Part shown: in pieces, positions 57,560-64,000 of the stretch
How positions within the stretch are numbered: the first letter of the stretch is position 1
How the letters are laid out: the number at the start of each line of letters is the position of its first letter
Source: Corticium candelabrum
Taxonomy: Eukaryota; Porifera; Homoscleromorpha; Homosclerophorida; Plakinidae
Assembly: GCF_963422355.1 (NCBI RefSeq)
Contig: NC_085094.1
Span: 766,501-830,500, forward strand
DNA: 64,000 nt
Direction: 5' to 3'
The notes under the pieces: generated by a model
Seen by the model: only the letters and a program-made list of their open reading frames with translations
What the model was told of the DNA's origin: nothing
The model's database searches: none
Made by a program: the position numbers and the translations under genes

Positions 57560-58600
57560 TTGGTCATTAGGAACCGTTCCATTTCCAATGTTTAAGAGAG
57601 CTGAAGCAAAGTGTTCTGCTGTTTGGTCTCCGATATGATATACTTGCATGTTTCCAGTTAACTTTAGCTTGATTACGTGTCTCCAAGAAAAGTCGCTTTA
57701 TACATGCATTCAACTCATCACCTTTGGTTCCTCTAGGCACAACAGGTAAATGTCTGTCGAAAGTCACCAGCCAAGATAAAAGTCACACCACCCTTAATTC
57801 TGTTATTACCTCGGTCTTGTAATGTCCTGTTGACAGCTTCAAATGCAGACTTGTAAGACATCTTCCCAGACTACTAATTTACACTCAATCAAAACTTGCG
57901 CGAGGGAGGTTCTCTTTGAAATGTTGCAAACTGGATTCTCCTGTCTGGAGAGATCCGGTGGCAGTTTAAAAGTGGAATGGGCGGTTTTCCACCTGTAAGC
58001 AGAGTGGCTGCAATATACCTATATCTAATGATGCCACAACTATAGCAATCTTTTCTCTGACGAACTTTAGTCAAGAGAAGGTTGAGAACAAATGTCCTTT
58101 TAGTGCCACCCAGTGCACTAAGAAATACATACCTCCATTTTTTTGACTAGACTTCTCTTTGTTCTTCCGTCAGTTTGGGCTCATTTTCTTCAATGAAGCC
58201 AAGAAGTTCCAAGACGCCATAGGAAAGTTCACGTATGATCTCTGGAGCCAAAGCATGTTCATTGTTTCTAGAGGGTGTCGGTAACCTTAATTAAGATGTG
58301 TGTATGAGGAAGACCACGATTTTGCTATTCAATAGTGTGCATGTGGCACATTGTTTTCCCAAAGGCGCCACCGTCTTTTGTAGTCATTAATTAGTCTCAT
58401 GAGCTTATCAACTTTGAGTTTAAACACCTTGGCGATAATGTCGTGTCTTTCAGTTGCCTTTTGACCTTCACAAAGCTCGTTTTCAATCTCCTTGCATTTT
58501 CGATTGCAAGTAGATAAATTAAATGTGCGGAACGTACAGATCAGGTCTTCCGTAATGCCTGACATACGTCATTCCATCCTGCGTTCTTTTATGCATATAC
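57560..58600 (-). mobile_element. Autonomous Helitron relic, Pif1-type helicase
   Basis: Minus-strand fragments in order: RHDIIAKVFKLKVDKLM (58329-58565), the region before the helicase in Helitron proteins, then a PHAHY-like end. Next come IRELSYGVLELLGF-like sequence near 58200, a Walker-A-like GGTKRT near 58100, GIIRYRYIAATLLTGGKPP (the GIAATLLxGG motif with disruption), SYKSAFEAVNRTLQD and GGVTFILAGDFRQ (about 57760-57860), then LPVVPRGTKGDELNACIK (57680-57740). Frames shift between blocks and Walker A is altered. The rolling-circle (HUH) motifs are not visible. It is a dead copy, possibly the source family of the short Helitrons at 6099 and 13963, which is inference. Confidence 0.8.
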
Positions 58601-58739
58601 CGACTCGGCGAGGCTCTCCAGTAAAGGATAACGGTAAAATAATTAATTAACTGATCTACCTACATTTTGAGCATTTTGACATCCATCTGCATTCATAGCA
58701 ACCCTGAGATGTGTACACGCTGGATATATATATAGGGAG

Positions 58740-61570
58740 GAGGGTTTGTGTACAACGGCTCAGTAATCGTTGTGCTGGACTGCTGGCCAAGCCTTGGGAT
58801 GGCGTGTTACGCCAGTCAAGTAGTGATATAGCCAGGCCCAGGGGTCTTGTCCTGCCGTCTTGGCTTTTGCCATGAGCTGCTTAACCGTATTGACCGCATT
58901 TTCGGCCTTGCCGTTGCTTTGTGGGTGGTAAGAGCTGCTTTTGATGTGGCTGAAGTTCCATACTTTGCGAACTGGGTGAATTCAGTAGACATGAATTGAG
59001 AGCCGGGCCGTTGTCCGTAATCAGCGTTTGTGGGATTCCTTGCCTAGCAATTAAAGTGTTGCTTCAGCTTGTAAATGGCGGCAGCGCTCGTAGTGGTCTC
59101 TAGACGGTCGACTTCAACGAAGTTGCTAAAATAGCCTACCGTCACTAGGTAGTTCTTATCGTCTAAAGTCATTAGGTCAGCTCCAACATTAGCCCAGGGG
59201 CGAGTAGGAATGTCGTGTTGGAGAATTAAGTGTCTATTTCTGTTGCCGGTTTTGGTGCGTTTGGCAGACATCACATTTGCTCACGTAATCCCGAATGCCA
59301 TTCGTCATGCTAGGCCAGAAGATGCATTCTTTGGCTCTTCGAATGCAGCCTTCTGTTCCTATGTGTGACTGGTGCATGCGGCCCAATGTGTATGAGCGGA
59401 GAGACTGTGGAATCACACACTGCCTGCCCCAGTAGATCACGCCTTGCTCGACAACTAGCTGATCTTGGAAGGGCTATATGGTATAGACGAATTCGAAGAC
59501 GCGGAGGTAACAGCTGTTTCGAATCGTGCCATCCTTGAAATATGGCTGTGCACAGAGACTGGGATGTCTCATCTTGGGCCGTAGCAAGTGCTATATCCTG
59601 GAGTCTGCCTGGCGTAATGAAGGAAGACGTGGTTGCTTCTAATAGCTCTAGATTCTCCTCAAACTGAAAGTGGGTGTAAAATACCTCTGCGGGACAGTCG
59701 TTGTACACGTTCCGGTGTGGGAGAGATACGCGGAATAGCGTGTCTGCAATCAACCGTTCTCTGCCTCGCTTGTAGATGACGCGCATGTGGTATCGCTGTA
59801 AACGCATGAGCATCCGTTGGAGTCTTTGCGATGTCTCTTGCAGGGGCTTGAGAAAAATCATCTCCAGCGGCTTTTGGTCCGTATGAACTTCAATGAGGCG
59901 TCCATGTGTGTACTGGTGAAATCGATCCATGCCGTACACTAGCACTATAGCAAGGAACTCGCGCATAATTTGTCCCTAGCGCGTTTCTGCATCCGTGAGA
60001 GCTAGCATACAAGACTGGCCGACCCTGTTGCAGTAGCACTGCGCCCAAGCCCGTGCTAGAGGCGTCATATTGGAGGACGGTAGGCTCTGTTGGGTCAAAG
60101 AACTTGAGTATGGGAGCGCTGGTTATAGCCGTTTCGATGGTCTGTAGTGCATGGTGCGCATCGGTGGTCCACTAGCTGTCAGGCAGTGCCTGGTTGTGTG
60201 AGAAGCCTCAACGGTCCACTCATCTCTGACAGCCGTGGTAGGCAACGAGCCATGTAATTGACAGTACCCAAAAACGTTGGAGCTCTTCCACATTTGCTGG
60301 TTGTGGCATGTCGATGATTGCTTGGACTTTGGCTGGATCCGGTTTGAGGCCTTGAGTTGTACTGCAGCACTGCATGTGGCCATGCAGTGCTGCAAAACAG
60401 CTTGGTGATATGTGCTGGATATTTTCATAGCAGACTCGTATAAGACTCATCTTTTGGATTGATGGGCCTCCCAGAATGGACATAGTCTGTGTGTCCATGA
60501 CAGCAAAGTCGTCTTGATATGTTGCTCCCGTCTTGGGGTTGGTGACTGTAGCGGTGACTGTAGCGGTGACCTTGCAAGGGTTCAACGAAGGAGGTATCAT
60601 ACGGTGTCAATAGTCGCCTTGCGGGCTGGATCTGTAGCTTTTGTGGTATGTACTCTTGCTTTCGAATGATATTGCAGGTGGCACCCGTGTCCAGCTAAAA
60701 TTCGACTCCCTGTCCTCCAATGCACAGTGTGGCATGAAGCTTCAGTGGGTAGGGTTTTAATCCTGCACGTTTATGTGCTCTGGCTCGAGCACTACTGTCA
60801 TGAGGTCGTCATTGCTGTCATCTCCGTCAATCATGTGGGGCTGTATTGCGTGGACTGCTGCATTGTTTATGGAATTACGCACTGATCCCAGTGATTGCGT
60901 TTGCTGCAGATTTTGCATTGGTAGCCAAAAGCGTTGCAATTGTCTCGGCCTCGTGGATGCTCTAGACCACAATATGCACACTGGATTTACCCTCTTTTCT
61001 CCTTTCTGAGTCCTAGGACCGTTGCCTGTTCGTGGAGGGTCTGTTGGTATTAGCTTCCACCAGATGGAGCTGAGATGGTTCCTCTGTGGTGATGTCCCTT
61101 AGCTGGGCAGTTGCAAGCTCTGAGACCCTGCAAGTCGAGATACAAGCGGCAGAGATAAAGCTGACTTCTGCAGTAGGGACTTCCTCACTGTGTCGTCCCT
61201 GATACCACAAACCAAGCGGTCGATCCCGGATCATGTCGTCAGTCAGAGCTCCATAGCCGCATGATCGAATAAAGCTTCGCAATGCCATAAGGTAGGAGTC
61301 AAAAGACTCACCTAGCTGCTGGTCTCTGCGGTTGAACGGGAAGCGTTCATAGGTAATGTTGACCTTGCCGACAAACTAATGCTCCATTTTTGCGAGGACG
61401 TTATCCATATTCGCCTTCTCTTCCTCAGTATCAAACGGAAGGCCGGGTGTTGACGATTTCTAGCGCATCTTGACCAATGCACGTAATTTATAAGGGAGAG
61501 GATAATTTCCAGATGGACACCTGGGATGTTGCTACATCCCTGATTGCCTTCTCGTTCATCTCCCATGAAG
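58740..61570 (-). mobile_element. Gypsy-type LTR retrotransposon relic lacking most of its reverse transcriptase
   Basis: Minus-strand order: gag (61013-61570), CCHC-like knuckles (CAYCGLEH...C; CKICSKRNHWDQC) at about 60890-60985, a protease-like region with AVMDTQTMSIL (60425-60600), then a jump at about 60340-60400 straight to the end of the RT (LKPDPAKVQAIIDMPQPANVEELQRF). RNase H (59600-59966; HTDQKPLEMIF), the integrase HHCC-type domain (59234-59440) and the integrase core (59044-59274 and on to about 58860; SSSYHPQSNGKAEN) follow. No YxDD palm is present, so an internal deletion removed it. LTRs were not found; the integrase tail breaks off near 58780. Confidence 0.85.
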
Positions 61571-62580
61571 TAAATTTGGACAATCTTGGGCTCTTCTTCA
61601 CCAGGCAGTGATTGTATGGATCCTATCCTATGATATAGTTGACCCGGCCTGGATTTTAATTAAAGACATGTATCCTGGCTCAACTAGATTTCCTTTGATG
61701 CAACAAAAGACGTCATCTGAAAGCAAAGTACTATTGTACTTTCTGATATTGGTCAGAAAGTGCCGCGATTCAGGTGTTTATCTAGACAGTAGTGATTTTA
61801 ATGGCTCGGGAGGAGTGCTCACAAGACTGAGTTTAACTTTTCCGTCGCTGCAGCACATCCCTTGGATTCCCTCTTCCACTTTTTAGCACCACATTCCTGG
61901 CAAGTAAGCAACATAGAGCCTAAAAGTAATGACCCGCGAGACTGATAGTCTATGTCAGATTGGTAAGTGAAAGCAGTTTTATTCCAGTCTGCATTATTTC
62001 ATCTTTGTCGGTCTTTCCTCTGGCGCTCACGTCTAGGTTGTGGTGTTTCCTCTGCTCTTGCTGTCGCAGTGACTATTCTGTCTCTAGCCTGTCGATATTC
62101 ACGTTGATCATGTGCCTCCACAGCTCTTGCTGCCACAGTGCATGGCTATTCTGTCAAGTTAGACGTTGGTCATGTGTCTCCACAGCGCTCTGCCGCAGTT
62201 GCTATTCTTTCTGAGTTGATGGAATTCACAATCCGCTGTTGACTGGTTTGATCGCCATTGAGCAACTAGCTCTCTTTGCAGATGTAGTGATTTGGGAAAA
62301 GTTTGGCTTTTCGCTTTGGCATGCTGTAGGAACTTTATGTCACCCTGACATATCTTAATTAATTAATTAAAGTTACTATTAGTAATTATTATAAATTGCC
62401 AGTAGTCTGACCTAGCCGTTTTACTCCACACGAAAATATAGATAACTGACAATCGCAAACGTAAATTACATTTGACAGCGAGTACCGTACAACTCGCAAA
62501 CTGATAGCTGTTGAGGTACAGTAGCATCAGCAAGCCCCGCCTAACCGGTTAAAACCCTAACCTAAAATCTCACTAAATGA
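61571..62580. repeat. Spacer with a 62-69-bp degenerate tandem repeat
   Basis: At 62055-62215 the units CTCTTGCTGTCGCAGTGACT, CTCTTGCTGCCACAGTGCAT and CGCTCTGCCGCAGTTGCT recur with TATTCTGTC and CATGTGYCTCCACAG between them (starts 62055, 62124, 62186). The remaining sequence (61571-62050 and 62216-62580) shows no gene. Confidence 0.7.
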
Positions 62581-62621
62581 CAGAAAGTGACACTGTTTAC
62601 AGTTAAACATACGCCCAACCA

Positions 62622-62642
62622 TGACGTGTCACGCAGACGTCA
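62622..62642. promoter_or_regulatory. Inverted pair of CRE-like half sites upstream of the AMPK alpha start
   Basis: TGACGT at 62622-62627 and ACGTCA at 62637-62642 face each other 9 nt apart, about 100 bp before the ATG. They match CREB/ATF half sites by sequence. Whether they lie in the promoter or 5' UTR is unknown. Confidence 0.35.
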
Positions 62643-62739
62643 ACTCACAAGTTCGTCACGCGCAGGTTCGACATGGCGCGTCGAGGCGCTTGCAACTCCT
62701 CGGAGTGCCAGATTGATATACATACGGGTTCAATCAAAT

Positions 62740-64000
<1,261 letters not shown>

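Overview
This window is eukaryotic nuclear DNA from an animal. The protein-coding exons belong to conserved single-copy genes: a cohesin-loader subunit, GET3, an asparagine-synthetase-domain protein and the AMPK catalytic subunit. They are split by many spliceosomal introns, most of them 45-75 nt long. The repeat content is rich in (GT)n, tRNA-derived SINEs, MITEs, Helitrons, three unrelated LINE families, a Tc1-like element and two gypsy-type LTR elements. That mixture, with fairly compact genes, best fits a marine invertebrate such as a sponge or cnidarian. This is inference; no species marker is present.

Layout. 1-5870 is transposon debris: a LINE relic, a Tc1-like relic, a MITE and AT microsatellites. 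5871-41151 (+) holds the 3' half of a NIPBL/Nipped-B/SCC2 gene: 15 exons that join in one frame to 643 codons plus stop. Its introns carry nearly all the mobile DNA, including a 12.8-kb intron with a LINE, a Helitron and a gypsy element. 41406-42206 (+) is an intronless short-chain dehydrogenase. 42228-50072 (-) is a complete nine-exon GET3/ASNA1 gene whose stop lies 21 nt from the dehydrogenase stop, tail to tail. 50125-55938 (+) is a complete 14-exon ASNSD1 gene, head to head with GET3 across only 52 bp, part of which is a perfect palindrome. 56000-62500 is again transposon debris (a Helitron helicase relic, and a gypsy relic that lacks most of its reverse transcriptase). 62740 onward (+) holds the first three exons of an AMPK alpha-subunit gene that runs off the window.

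The host genes do not form a pathway. They form a tight cluster (SDR, GET3, ASNSD1) in about 15 kb with shared promoter and terminator regions, set between repeat-laden areas. All mobile-element coding regions seen carry stops, frameshifts or deletions. Joined exon lengths are multiples of three and match known family alignments, which is the main support for the gene models. I found no evidence of an undescribed defence-like or operon-like system. The more interesting signals are two GC-AG introns with the same GCATGC donor, the palindromic bidirectional promoter, the convergent SDR/GET3 overlap, a perfect 40-bp hairpin, and an open reading frame running from GET3 exon 7 into its intron.
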